Assembly (NCBI GenBank): GCA_022478985.1
Contig: JAKSZP010017439.1
Span: 1-64,000 of the forward strand
Direction: 5' to 3'
DNA: 64,000 bases
Origin: Massospora cicadina
Lineage: Eukaryota > Entomophthoromycota > Entomophthoromycetes > Entomophthorales > Entomophthoraceae
Shown here piece by piece: positions 1 to 10,573 of the stretch. Each line of letters opens with the position of its first letter. The first letter of the stretch is position 1. A model generated the notes under the pieces. The model ran no database searches and was not told where the DNA came from. It worked only from the letters and a program-made list of their open reading frames with translations. Position numbers and translations under genes: made by a program.

Positions 1-64
1 AGCAATATAAATATGTATAGAGAGGGAAAGGTTGTATGTTAAATTACGATAAAAGAAAGTTTAT

Positions 65-643
65 TTATTTGTAAAGTTGTGTCTTTAAAACGTTAGTCCC
101 AGAACTTTTGGAATGCACTGTGTATAATGCCCCTTCTTGATAGTTATCATTGTCCCAGCGAGATGACCAAGAAGGAGTGGTTAATCCTTGTTCTGCATAT
201 TGCAGCCGCTGGGTGGTATCATTCAGTCGTTTGCCAAGTTCTTTGCTTTGTAGTCCCAATATTTGCATTTGACTAAACATACTACCAAGTTGGTGCATGA
301 CCACGTTACGTTCTTGAAGGAGTTCACCTTGGTTTTTAAGTACCGCGTCCAAGGTGACTTTGAGTTCCTCATATCCAGTTGATGAGGGGTTTCAGGAAGA
401 CTCCCCAATGACATGGCTTGAGTAAGGCATGGCAGGCGACTGGAGTTCCGGAGTGTTAGGTGGTTGGTCAATGGGCCCCTTGTAGTGAGTACCACTGTTA
501 TAATTTTGAATGGTATTGCTAGGATCCGTAGGGTTATTTGCATGGGTCAAACCCACTGAACAACAGATGGACGATGTGGGGATTGTTGGTCCTTCAGACA
601 CACTTAAAAATATACTTAAAATAGGAGCAATTGCCCCAACCAA
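65..643 (-). pseudogene. Gag-like coiled-coil frame of an unidentified retroelement
   Basis: On the minus strand a start at 643 opens a Pro/Thr/Asn-rich segment. After at least two frame changes (near 392 and 350) it continues as a heptad-like helical stretch rich in Leu, Gln and Met (about 170-350), and a stop closes it at 65. A polar N-terminus followed by a coiled coil resembles the first part of retrotransposon Gag proteins in this window, for example the Gag of the element at 44231-53785. No zinc knuckle, protease or polymerase is visible because the left edge cuts the element. The assignment rests on overall character only. It could also be a fragment of an unrelated structural protein. 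Confidence 0.3.
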
Positions 644-1074
644 ATATTTTATTTATTTTTATAAATACAGCTACTTTTTGCTGTTCCGTTTCTTCTTTGC
701 TATCAAAACCTACTCCTCTCAATCGCCCATTTCACTTATATATGTCAGCTTCAGGCGATACTGTTTCTCATTGCTTGGGTCATTCTATTCCGCTGATTCT
801 CCTTAAATTTGACTTGTTATTCTTAATCCTCTGTCGCCCTATTTGTAGGTTATTTTTTTTAGTACTAGATGGTACCTATTTGTAGGTTATTTACTTTGTA
901 TTTGTTGAATGTTGACATCGCCTTATCGCCTTATTGCCTAATATAGAGGCCATCCAATAAAATAATTACATCCAATAAAGACCCGTTGTATTTAATATTG
1001 CCTCATCTCGAGGCACTCAAATAATCACAACTGATACCATGCTCAGCGGATCCCACCTGGCTATCACACGATTA
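644..1074 (-). other. Non-coding stretch upstream of the gag-like frame
   Basis: No gene is visible. Read on the minus strand it holds a TATA-like box (CATATATAAGTG, about 738-749) some 100 bp before the gag-like start, as expected for an LTR or 5' UTR. A TGGTATCAG word on the minus strand (1036-1044) resembles a primer-binding site for initiator Met tRNA, but a 9-base match is weak evidence. The LINE-tail micro-insertion at 856-874 lies here. Confidence 0.25.
838..892 (-). repeat. LINE-tail micro-insertion 1 with target duplication
   Basis: The 18-bp word CCTATTTGTAGGTTATTT occurs at 838-855 and again at 875-892. Between the copies sit only about 19 bases (856-874), which on the minus strand read TACCATCTAGTACTA plus an A run. 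This matches the last bases of the LINE at 33542-39996. A duplicated target, an A tail and a 3'-end core are the hallmarks of target-primed reverse transcription, with essentially the whole element missing. The exact boundary in the T run is ambiguous by a few bases. Confidence 0.8.
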
Positions 1075-2399
1075 TTGTCCAGTCATATCAAAATCATGAC
1101 AAAAGCATTCTGCATATTTTGGGTGAACATTATGAAGATGGCCTAATGCATCAGTCAAAGATAAATTGAGATGTGCTTCAACTCCTTTATCTTGTTTGCA
1201 ACGTTGAAACTTTTTTTCTGATGTGTTCCATGTGTAGTATGTTAACAATTTAGAGTAAAGTAGCATCTTTACAAACATATTATCCCTGAACAATGAGGAA
1301 AATGCAGTTAACGATGTTAGAAGTTAAACAATGCTTTTTACTGTGCATTTTCTGCTGTGAAGTATACATGCTGTCCATTTTGAAGGTGCACTGCCAAATT
1401 TACAACTGTTGGATGTCATATATGGATTTGAAATGATAAAATGTGCCATACTGCTTCTTTACTACAAATGTAGCATCCAGTTGATATCAGTTGATTTCAT
1501 TGATAGATGCAGCTGCATTTTCTACTTTAAAACTGTCATATCGCTTCTTTTGTTGACATGTTTACAAATGTAATTGATCAATGATACTAAATTTCAAAAC
1601 TTGACATTGATGTGTGCTTTATCAATTTCCTTTTGAGTAACAGTGAATAAGGTACAATTCAACAATTATTAGCTTCAACATTATTGTTTCATACTTTTAA
1701 AGTAAAGGACTGTCACCATCTTCACCTAAACATCAGCAATAGAGTGGATATCCATCATTTCTAGTAATAGTCTTGGTATGTAAGTCTATTGGGTATTGTT
1801 TTGTGCATTTCCCATCAGACATGCATGGTGCATTGTTGTTGTGTAAGCCACATGGACCATGAATCATGTTTTTAGTGATGACTTTAAATAAGTATGTATT
1901 AATATTGATTTTGGGAATTTCTTTAAGATAACTTGATCATTTTAATCTTGTATGACTTTTTTGATCAAACAGATCAAAATGTGTGCATATGGAAATACTA
2001 TTTTTTTCCATTTAATATAATAGATCAAACATTGTGTCTCTCCAAAACATTTTGCTTGATAATGAAATCTATTAAAGATTTCAATTTTTTAAGAACACAC
2101 ACGCAGACATATCATGACAATCCATTAATGATTTTAACTTAACAAAAGTTCCTTATCTCATCCCATGTAGGATTGCATGTGAATCTAATAAACAAATCTG
2201 GGCGGTCATATGCGTGAAAATATGTAATTGCATCTTGTGCATATTCATGCATGTTCAGTGAACTCCCTGTAAATGTGGCTGATAGTATGACCATACCCTT
2301 CAATTTATAGGGATTCACATTGCCATCAATAACAAATGCATCACATAAAAGAATGTATACTTTGTAATGCAACTTGGTTTGATCTAATCAAATGTAGAG
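1075..2399 (-). pseudogene. Helitron Rep domain, degraded block
   Basis: Helitron Rep proteins nick and join DNA during rolling-circle transposition. In frame pieces this block carries typical conserved strings: DAFVIDGNVN, MHEYAQDAITYF, RPDLFIRFTCNPTWDEIRN, KNMIHGPCG and APCMSDGKCTKQYP. Next comes the tyrosine region INYICKHVNKRSD (about 1537-1581), then TYYTWNTSEKKFQR and VHPKYAECF near 1100. The expected HUH site reads FPYAHIL (about 1975-1995), with the first His replaced by Tyr. The second catalytic Tyr of the Y2 motif appears as His. With several stops and frameshifts it is certainly inactive. A 5-bp target duplication (TAGAG, 2395-2399) marks where the element at 2400 entered. Confidence 0.88.
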
Positions 2400-2552
2400 T
2401 GTAACAAGTGGTTTTTTCCTGCATGCCACAAAGAGATTGGGTATTACAAGCCAGGTCACTGACCACATCCTGGATAAGCCTGCAGAGACCCATCCTGGAA
2501 CCCATGCCATGTTTGGATGTCATGCATATTCTTAAATGACGGTCCCAGTAAC

Positions 2553-3705
2553 TGTAAGTCCAGGGGAACGTCCCCTATGCCTAGATCGTGCGCTCTTTCC
2601 ATTTCCAAATAAAAAGGGGCCAAAGAGGGCGGCTGTACCCCTCATCACCCAGGGTGACCTCTCCCACATGGTAGATGAGCGCTGGGTAACAGTCTTCGCT
2701 CTTCAGATTCCTCCCCCAATACACTTGCTCAACTCAGTCGAACTGGTCAGCCCAATTAAGGAAATCTATGCTGAGATCACTGAATCAATGTTGTAGGGTC
2801 TGAGACCAATGGAATCAAAGTCAGAAGATTGGAAAATACATTCCAAAAAAGGGACAAATGTCAAATTAATGGCCAGAATCACAGATGGTTTCAACTCAGT
2901 CACCAATATGATCATTGACGCCAACCCCCTCCCAAAATTGATGGGGGTGATCCCAAAATGCCAATGGTATCTTCAGAAACCATTGCTGACAGTTCAAAAC
3001 CCTGATCCAGCAAATCAGGAGTTGAAGCTGACATAACTCATTTGACCAAACAAATGGCTCAGCAACTGGGCACAGGTGGGTTGGGCATCCCAAATCCATT
3101 TACCACCAATTAGGACCACCCCTACATGGGGTGGCCTTAGGGATTTCCTGCTGCTCGTCAATCCAGACCTGTTGCACTAACTGATGGAAATGCAGTTAAG
3201 CCTCAGTTCAGGAATTTGAGGTCAAACTGACAGCAACTTGGCCTGCCACCAAATCCTTCAATGTCAGTTCCAATTGAAATTATCTGCCCCATTCCCTAAA
3301 AATTCGCTGGGTTAGGTGAATTTGAGGGACATGATCCCTGCTTGGACTCACCACAATTGAACACTATTTAATCACTTGCCTTGCACTAAGAAAATTGTTG
3401 GTCAATTTTCTTTCTTATTAATAATAAAAAATCCTTTCCCCAATTCTAGTTTTTTACGTTGAAAAACAAACCGCCTTTTCTACCAGTATTCCAACACCCC
3501 TCAGGGTTTATGGCCATGTTCATCTAGTATTTCACTATGTGTCTATGTGAGATTATGGCTCATATGCAATTATTGGCGGAACTCCTTTCTAGTTCCATAG
3601 CCGTTGTACTAGCAGCAGTGCCTCTGGCATTCTGATTTGCCGTTTGGGTGCTTCAGCACTCAGGTTGGCAGACCAGTCTAAAAATAACTTACTGTTTGCC
3701 TGACA
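2553..3705 (+). repeat. 5' LTR of chromovirus C
   Basis: Starts TGTAAGTCCAGGGGAACG and ends CTGACA, matching 7461-8611 throughout. Preceded by target duplication GTAAC. The short frames inside it are LTR sequence, not genes. Confidence 0.93.
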
Positions 3706-4380
3706 TAATCAACCAACCATTATTCCTAACCATTTACGCCTCTCTCGTTGATATTGGCGCAGCAATGGCCCCTTCTCTGCAGCTGAACCAGGTTGTGAAG
3801 CAATTCTTTCTCTGGCCATGTTAGCCTAGTACCACTCAAAATGTCCAATCCACATACCATAGTTGCCGCGGCCATTGTGTCCATGTCAGTATGCTCTGAC
3901 AATCCAACTTGTGAAGGGCTTACTCCCACTATGAACTTAGTGGTTTCCCCCGACTCTACTACCATCTCTTCTGTAACGCTGGATTCAACTACAGCTGCCA
4001 ATAAAGAGAACTTCACTTACTTAGTACTGCCCATGAAGATTAGTGTCAGGTCCCATCACGTTTCATTTGAGGCTTTGGTGGATACAGGAGCTGTGGGCAA
4101 TTTTATTAGTGAACTAGGCCAACAATTGGAGCTCAATCTGGATGTAGGTCCTTTGGTAATGGTTGCTTCTTCAGCCTCCCAGACCTCATATCTAGTTAAT
4201 CGCCAGTTTCTTTCTCAGTACATCAGTTTAGCTTTTGTGATTGGTTCTCAGCAATGCCAAACTTGGTGTTTCCAGTTATCTTGGGAGTTGGATGGGGGCG
4301 CCAACAGCATGTCAAGATTCATCTGGAGTCATATATGTTGTCATTTGCCAATGATCAAACGGAGGGAGAATTTCCCTTAG
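3706..4380 (+). pseudogene. Gag zinc-knuckle remnant and aspartic protease of chromovirus C
   Basis: Only about 130 bp separate the 5' LTR from the protease frame, so nearly all of gag has been lost. Around 3732-3790 the plus strand reads YWRSNGPFSAA with a preceding stop, which looks like a CCHC zinc knuckle that has lost its Cys and His residues. The frame from 3841 contains the aspartic protease signature VSFEALVDTGAVGNFIS (about 4065-4115), with the catalytic DTG intact. Retropepsins of this kind cleave the Gag-Pol polyprotein as dimers. The protein then drifts out of frame near 4250, where another frame (4254-4526) continues toward RT. Confidence 0.75.
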
Positions 4381-4429
4381 TTAATACCCTTAAGAAAACA
4401 CAAGGTTTCAGCTTCATTACTTCCCTCGT

Positions 4430-5430
4430 TTCCCCTTCTGTCCTTCCATCTGATTTTCCTGAAGAATTGATGCGCTATCAGAGTATCTTTGATTCTGAGA
4501 AGGCGGCTTCCTTCCCCCTCACATGAAATTTGACTTTGGATTTTAAACAATGGTACAGTTGGTGAACATCAACTGCCCTTTGTATCCATACACGGCAGAA
4601 GAGGAGGCTGCTCTTAACACCTGGTTAGACGATATGCTTAAGAAAGGATGGTTGTTTAAGGAGATGTTACCAATTGCCTCCCCCATCGTTTTTGCCAAGA
4701 AGGCTGATGGTTCTCTCAGTCCCTACGTGGATTATGGTCACCTAAATAAAATTACAGTGAGCAATCCCTACCCTTTACCCCTTGAGCAGACTAAAAATTC
4801 AAGTGATTGCAAAGTCTCAAGTGTTCTCCAATCTTGCTCTCGTCTATGCCTTTAACCAAATAAGAGTAATGGAAGGTCAAGAATGGCTTACTGCAATTTG
4901 TACCAAATGAGGCATCTTTCAGTTCCAGTATTGCCCTTTAGTATGAAGAATGCGCCAGCCACCTTTCAAAGAATGATTGATAGTGTGCTGGGCGACCTCC
5001 AGTTTACATGCACAATCACATATATTGACAATATCTTGGTTCATTACCCAACTCCCAAACAACATACTAAAGACTTGGAAGAGGTCAGGCTGCTTTGCAC
5101 AAGACGTTCCTGTTTGACAAGCCTTCAAAATGTGAGTTTTATAAGGAGGAAGTTACCTTTCTTGGGAACCTGGTCCTAAAAGATGGTTATGCGATTCCAC
5201 TAAACAAGTTAGATACCATCTGGAAGTGGCCGACTCCAACAATCCAAAAACAATTATGGAGTTTCTTGGGTACCATTATTTTCCTAAAGAAATTTTCCCT
5301 GACCCTTTCCCAAATAGCTGATACGCTCCACCCCCTCACGGGTAAAAATGTGCCTTTCTGTTGGACCCCCAAGTGCCAGCAGGCGTTTGAGTCCATTATA
5401 AAGTATTCTTATCACCCCCTATACTAAAAC
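4430..5430 (+). pseudogene. Reverse transcriptase of chromovirus C
   Basis: The RT is spread over frames 4254-4526, 4550-4855, 4883-5179 and 5095-5427. Visible motifs are a DFPEELMRYQSIFDSEKA-like linker, SPIVFAKKADGSLSPYVDY with LNKITVSNPYPLP (fingers and palm), MKNAPATFQRMIDSVLGD, and the catalytic box ITYIDNILV near 5020-5045. The last should be Y-[IV]-D-D, but the second Asp is Asn, so polymerase activity would be lost even without the frameshifts. The connection segment (SKCEFYKEEVTFLG, WTPKCQQAFESI) leads directly into RNase H. Confidence 0.9.
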
Positions 5431-5432
5431 AT

Positions 5433-5711
5433 GTGGACCCCTCCGAACTATATATTGTCTCTTGTGATGCTTCAGCAGTAGCAGTTGGGGCAGTTCTGCT
5501 CGAGGAGCATGATGGCTTAGAACATCCAATTGCCTACTTTTCCCAGAAATTTTCTTCACCTGAGCAATTATGGGCCATTTATGATAAGGAATTGGCAGCC
5601 ATAGCATGGGCATTGACTCATTATTGGTACCTGTTACAGGGTGCTCAGCATGAGTTAACTGTGCGTACAGACCACCAAGCTCTTTTATATTTCTGCAAAC
5701 CACACAATTAG
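5433..5711 (+). pseudogene. RNase H domain of chromovirus C
   Basis: This is the best preserved stretch of the element, one open frame. It shows the three typical acidic blocks: IVSCDASAVAVGAVLLEE, YDKELAAIAWAL and VRTDHQALLYF. The enzyme degrades the RNA strand of the RNA-DNA hybrid during reverse transcription. The domain follows RT and precedes integrase as in other Ty3-type elements. It ends at a stop shortly after the third block, where the tether to integrase begins. Confidence 0.9.
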
Positions 5712-5769
5712 GCACACAGGAAGGCTCATCTATTGGGATTTATGCAGTCTCAATTTTAAATATGAATTC

Positions 5770-7152
5770 ATGAAAGGTGCATTAAATGTGCAACCCAACT
5801 TCCTTAGTTGCAACCTGGCCCATTGCTCCACAGACTTGGAGGAAGTAGACCTGGTTACTGTGGTATCCACCACCCAAATTCTATCTATTGTCACGCCTGT
5901 GGTTGCCTCAGTAGAGTTAGCTCCTGATGCTCCGCTTATTTCATGGGTTTTGGCAGCTCAGATGTCCTGCCCCAAAGGAGTGGAGTTACTTGATCAATTA
6001 TCCCTTCAAACCCAAAAACATTCCCTGTATTCCTTGGTGTAGGGTCTCATCTATTTTAGGTCATGGGTTTGGGTTCCTTCTCTCCTTAGAGCTGAGGTGT
6101 TTTGAGCGCATCATGACCCTCCCACAATCGGCCATCTGGGCAACAAGAAATGCATCAAATTGATCAAGTGGACTTATAACTGATCGGGTTTAACTAAGGA
6201 TTTTCCAGCCTGGATCGCCGATTGCATTACCTGTGCATGAGCCAAGTCAGACTGCTCAGGAAGAAATGGCCTCCTACATTCCTTACAACAGGCGGAGGGT
6301 CCATGGACATAGGTGTCCGTGAGTTTTATTATCAAATTCCCCTGTTCTAATGGGTTTACGGTGATGATGGTGGTGGTCAATCATTTCACCAAATTTTCCC
6401 TATTTATTCCCTGTGCTTCCGCAATCACATAAAAAGAAACCACTTGTCTTTTTGTACGCCATGTGTTCTCTATGCTTGGTCTCCCACAGGAGATTATCAG
6501 TGACCATGGGCCCCAATTTACAGTGCAGTTCTGGAATGAGCTTTTAACAATCTTAAAAATCACCCCCTGCAATTCCGCCGCATACCATCCCCAGTACAAC
6601 GGACAAACCTAGCAGGTTAACCAGATTTTGGAACAGTAATTGCGTTGTTACATGTCAGCCGCACAAGATACCTGGGCCAACGACCTTCCTCTCACCTAAT
6701 TTGCCTATAATAACGGTACTCATGCTTCTATGGGGTTTTCTCCTATGAAACAACGTTGAATTATAATCCCTCTTTTGGTAGGTCCCTGTCTACGTCCAGA
6801 GGTTCCTGCTGCCGCAGATCACGTTGAGCACATCTGGTATACCCAGTACTTAGTGCGGGAGCACCTCACAAAGACTATCAATAATTATAAATGGTTTGCG
6901 GATCAAAAATGGCTTCCTGGCCACAATATAATGGTGGGCTCTCACGTTATGTTAGATACTTGCCATCTGCGGATGCAGATACCTTCCCATAAGTTTGCAA
7001 GCAAGCGTTCAGGTCCCCACCTGGTGGAGGAAGACTTGGGCAATGGTGCTTTCTGGCTAAAACAGCCAACATATTGGAAACAGCACCCCATCTCCCATGT
7101 GTCTCAGTTGTCCCCAATCAAGGGATTGTTCTCGCCAAACCTGAATCAATAG
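5770..7152 (+). pseudogene. Integrase of chromovirus C
   Basis: Pieces in several frames give the whole enzyme. The zinc-binding region (HLGNKKCIKL, CITCAXAKSDC) lies at about 6130-6260. The catalytic core shows VVVNHFTKFSLFIP (about 6370-6415), LPQEIISDHGPQFT (about 6480-6525) and AAYHPQYNGQ with ILEQ (about 6580-6640). The first catalytic Asp seems replaced by Asn, while the second Asp and the Glu are kept. The C-terminal GPY/F-type region is the frame 6775-7152 (GSHVMLDTCHL, RSGPHLVEEDLGNGAFWL, HVSQLSP). Stops interrupt the core at least five times. Confidence 0.87.
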
Positions 7153-7157
7153 TAATA

Positions 7158-7345
7158 GAGGATGCAGAAGAAGCTGAGGTGGAAAACATCTTAGCATCCC
7201 GAAAATCATGGCATTCAGTTCAGTATCTCATTGTGTGGAAGGGGTATCCAGCCTATGAGAACAGTTGGGTCAAGGCTTAAGATTATGCTAATCGCATGTA
7301 ACTGGTCAAGGCATTCCATGAGTCCCACCCTGATGCTCCCCATCC
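7158..7345 (+). pseudogene. Chromodomain of chromovirus C
   Basis: The frame contains EVENILASRKSW, VQYLIVWKGYPAYENSWV and, after stops, VKAFHESHPDAP. This is the standard chromodomain layout of the integrase C-terminus in chromoviruses, where it directs integration by binding modified histones. The aromatic cage positions are partly kept (Y, W). The region ends about 100 bp before the polypurine tract and 3' LTR. Confidence 0.88.
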
Positions 7346-7442
7346 CCCCAAAAAAGTTGTGACTGTAATAGCGATCAAATTGCGTAAGGCTCATAAAAAT
7401 GTGGCCCTTGTGCAGTTTCCCAGGTGGTAATGCCCTCCCATT

Positions 7443-7460
7443 GGAAAAAGGAAAGGGTAA
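7443..7460 (+). other. Polypurine tract of chromovirus C
   Basis: GGAAAAAGGAAAGGGTAA lies immediately before the TG of the 3' LTR and would prime plus-strand DNA synthesis. Its position exactly at the LTR edge supports the boundary. Confidence 0.8.
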
Positions 7461-8611
7461 TGTAAGTCCAGGGGAACGTCCCCTATGCATAGATTGGGCG
7501 CTCTTTCTATTTCCAAATATAAAGGGGCCAAAGAGGGCGGCTGTACCCCTCATCACCCAGGGCGACCTCACCCATGTGGTAGACAAGTGCTGGGTAACAG
7601 CCCTCCCTCTTCAGAATCCTCCCCCAGTACCCTCGCTCACCTCAGATTAACTGGTCAGCTGGATCAAGGAAATCTGCGCTGAGATCACCGAATTGATATT
7701 GAAGGGTCCAAGACTGATGGGATCAAAGCCGGATGATTGGAAAATGCATGCCAAAAAAGGGACAAATGTCAAATTCTCAGACAGAATCGCTGATGGTTTC
7801 AACTCAGTCACCAATATAATTGTCAATGCCAACCCCCTCCTGAAATTGTTGGGGGATTATCTCCGATGTGCTGATGGTATCTTCAGAAACCATTCCTGAC
7901 AGTTCAAAACCATGATCCAGCAAATCAAGTCATTGTGGCTGACATAACTCATTCAACTGAACGAATGGCCCACCGATAGGGCATGGGTGAGTTGGGCATC
8001 CTGAACGTTCCCACCAATTGGGACCACCCCTATGTGGGGTGGCCTTGGAAATTTCCCACTGCTCATTGGGCCAGACGCCATAGCACTAACTGACAGAAAT
8101 ACAGTTGAGCCTTGGTTCAGGCATTTGAGGTCAAACTGACAAGCTTTGCCTGCTGCTGAATCCTTCAATGTAAGTTTCAATTGAAATCTTCCCCATTCCA
8201 TGAAAAATTCGCCAGGTTCGGTGAATTTGAGGGACCCAATCCTGCTTGGACTCACCACAAGTGAACACTATTTATTGAGTTAACTTGCACTGAGAAAATT
8301 GTTGGTCAATTTTCTCTTCTTATTTTTCAATAAAAAATACTTTCCCCAATTCTAATTTTTTATGTTGAAAAACAAACCGCCTTTTCCACTGGTATTCTAA
8401 CACCCCTTGGGGTTTATGGCCATGTTCATCTGGTATTTCCACTATGTGTCTATACTCAGTTATGGCTCTTATGCTTTATTGGTAGAACTCCTTCCTAGTT
8501 CCATAACCGTCATACCAGCAGCAGTGCCTCTGGCATTCTGGTTTGCCATATGGGTGCTTTGGCACTCAGGCTGGCAGGCTGGTCTAATTCTAACTTGCTG
8601 TTTTCCTGACA
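7461..8611 (+). repeat. 3' LTR of chromovirus C
   Basis: Matches 2553-3705 from TGTAAGTCCAGGGGAACG to CTGACA and is followed by target duplication GTAAC (8612-8616). The mismatches with the 5' LTR are spread evenly, consistent with long neutral decay. Confidence 0.93.
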
Positions 8612-8871
8612 GTAACACTGCATTTAAAAAGAAGGGTCTGGCCCCAGGACAGCACTAAGAATGAGGTCAATGCCTGGCCTAGATTGCTTTTTAAGGTTAT
8701 CCTCCAGATCTTGGTTCTCTTATATATATATATAATAAAGTTGTAATATAAAGAATTTTAATCAGCTAGCAATGTTTATTGAATATCAAGTATTTTCATA
8801 GAAGACAAAACTAAATTCTAAGTTATTGCCTTTCCCTTGATATAACACTGCAAACCCTTTACTAAACTCCT

Positions 8872-8913
8872 TTACCCTAAGCTCTTTTTTTAGTACTCTT
8901 ACCCTAAGCTCTT
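8872..8913 (-). repeat. LINE-tail micro-insertion 2 with target duplication
   Basis: TTACCCTAAGCTCTT is present at 8872-8886 and 8899-8913. The 12 bases between them read GAGTACTAAAAA on the minus strand, the last bases of the LINE tail. The sister LTR of the host element (about 13771-13785) has a single copy of the target word and no insert, so the empty site is seen directly. Confidence 0.85.
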
Positions 8914-9144
8914 AAATGCCGCCCAGATCATCATCCATGAAGGCTCAACATTCCATTTGATCATAATTTGGAGAACTTGAGATGCTGGTGTCACATTATT
9001 GTAACGCCCCCAATTCATGATATGATCTTCTGTCAATATCATTTTTTCTAAACTGCTCTTTAATTTCTTTACAGAATCTGAGATTTCGCTAATTATGTCA
9101 ATGTGTGGACCAGGCTGCACCTGATCCAATACATCACCCCCCCT

Positions 9145-9312
9145 GTGAGCCCAAAATTCGTGGACCTTCTCTGAGCACTGTGCGCATTCTTCTAGCTTCT
9201 GCCACATTGCCTCCTACACTAGGTATCCATTCCATTTCATTAAGGACTTCTGCTGGCCTCTCATCCACTGCATGTCCAGTATCTGCTCGACCTCAGATTC
9301 CTGACTATCCTC
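9145..9312 (-). pseudogene. Chromodomain of chromovirus B
   Basis: Read from 9312 downward, the frame shows ESEVEQILDMQW, SLMKWNGYLV, a stop, EAMWQKLEEC and KVHEFWAHRGG. This matches the chromodomain core (acidic start, ILD, KWxGY, W, helix). The reading ends in the Gly-rich end that overlaps the G-run polypurine tract. It lies between integrase and the 3' LTR as in other chromoviruses. One stop codon interrupts it. Confidence 0.82.
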
Positions 9313-9399
9313 TTTATGAGGTCTCTTTAGCCCAAGCTGATCCAGTTCCTTTCCTTTAAATGGACGTAGTCTGAAGCATGACTACCAGATGGGCCTTAG

Positions 9400-10503
9400 A
9401 CCCTTCTAGTAGCTCCAGTTTGAAAGCATCCTTATTAATAGTGTGAATAATTTTGTATAGGCTCAAAATTTTTGGCCTAGCTTATGACTCTTCACTGGCA
9501 TGGCGTAGTTCTTAGCCGCCACAAGCACCCAATTCCCAGGGACAAATTTTGGATCTATAGCACTTTGTTGGTCCACTCGACGCTTCTGCCATGAAATGGC
9601 CTGTTCCAAGTTCACCCGTAGTATTCTCCTGACATCTGCCATGGTGTGGGATAACTCATCCGCCCCCTGATACATTCCACCACAATACTCCCATCTAATG
9701 TATGGTTGAATCCATGTTTCATGAAAAATGGGGTCATTCTCATCAACAATTGGCAATGTTTAATATATGCAAACTGGGCTAACTGGATCCATGAAAGCTA
9801 TTCATCCTACCAGTTCAAAAAGTAAAAATGGGGATATTTCTCAGTTATTTAATTCACTCTATTCGTTTGCCCATAAGACCGGGGATGATAAGCTGAGTAT
9901 TGACATGTGTAAAATTTCAAAACTCCAAGAAAGTTTGACTGGAATTTTGACATAAACTGAGGCTCATAGTCTGAAACAATTTCTTCTAGTAACCCATGCA
10001 GGAAAAATATTTATTGACAAAATCTTTGCTGCCAACTGCTGAAAAATTGGTTGTGCACAAGAAAAATTTTGCGTATTTAGGTAATTAATTGACGATCACC
10101 ATGATTGTGTCCTTCCCCTAAACCCTTGGCAGGCCCATTATAAAATCCATAATAGCCAAACACCACAGATGACCTGAAATTGGAAGCAGATTTAATTTAC
10201 CAGTGGGAGCCTGTATAGAGGGTTTTCAATATAGTGCAAATTCAACATTTTATCATGTGTTTCATAACGTTCTTTTAAAGGCCTGGCCATATGTAATTCC
10301 TCTGCGTCAGCTCTTCCATTTTTTTTCTCCAGGGTGTCCCACCAAAGGATGGTCATGAGAATCCTGAAATACCTTTCACTGCAAAGACAGATTTGGGACC
10401 CATACATGCATATCATAGTACAATAATCCATTTTTCTTTCAGTAAGTGTGGTAGTGACTGTGTTGTTGTCCTTCTGCTGTCTCAGTCCATAAATGATGTC
10501 CAA
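9400..10503 (-). pseudogene. Integrase of chromovirus B
   Basis: From 10503 downward the zinc-binding region is degraded (ILMTILWWDTLEKK resembles the HxxxxxHxG block). It is followed by LPISGHLWCLAIMDFIMGLP and IMVIVN, the start of the catalytic core. The frame 9463-9756 carries the C-terminal part: ISWQKRRVDQQSAIDPKF, GNWVLVA and KSHKLGQKF, the usual LWxRVxLxxxN-like segment before the chromodomain. Many stops and frameshifts are present. The catalytic Asp and Glu after the first block cannot be located with certainty. Confidence 0.75.
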
Positions 10504-10573
10504 ATGCTAACTTACTATGTTTCTGGTGGATCCCCTCTCCTGATTCACTTCCCACACTTGCAATCATCGCGAA

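Larger units (their letters stand above)
2553..8611 (+). mobile_element. Chromovirus C: Ty3-type LTR retrotransposon, defective
   Basis: The element has 1153-bp (2553-3705) and 1151-bp (7461-8611) LTRs with TG...CA ends. A perfect 5-bp target duplication GTAAC lies at 2548-2552 and 8612-8616. The internal region (3706-7460) encodes protease, RT, RNase H, integrase and a chromodomain in that order on the plus strand. Almost all of gag is absent and every gene has stops or frameshifts. It inserted into the left LTR of the chromovirus at 2400-14001, so it is younger than that element. Both LTRs are clearly diverged, so it is not recent. Confidence 0.93.
2400..9133 (-). repeat. Left (3') LTR of chromovirus B, interrupted
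   Basis: The LTR consists of 2400-2552 plus 8612-9133, about 670 bp without the inserted element. It aligns along its length with 13374-14001, for example through the shared word AAGCCAGGTCACTGACCAC and the AT-rich tract followed by a TTTATTGAATAT block. It ends at a G-run polypurine tract (minus-strand ACAGGGGGGGTGA, 9134-9146) as expected for a 3' LTR. The copy carries one LINE-tail micro-insertion (8887-8898) absent from the other LTR. Confidence 0.85.

Noticed and set aside
1036..1044. TGGTATCAG as proof of a Copia-type element at the left edge
   Set aside because: A 9-base word is expected by chance about once in every two windows of this size on both strands, and no second LTR is visible.
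2536..2796. Open frame that looks like a small protein (86 residues)
   Set aside because: It lies in the 5' LTR of chromovirus C and is repeated in the 3' LTR at 7399-7650 with changes; it is non-coding LTR sequence.
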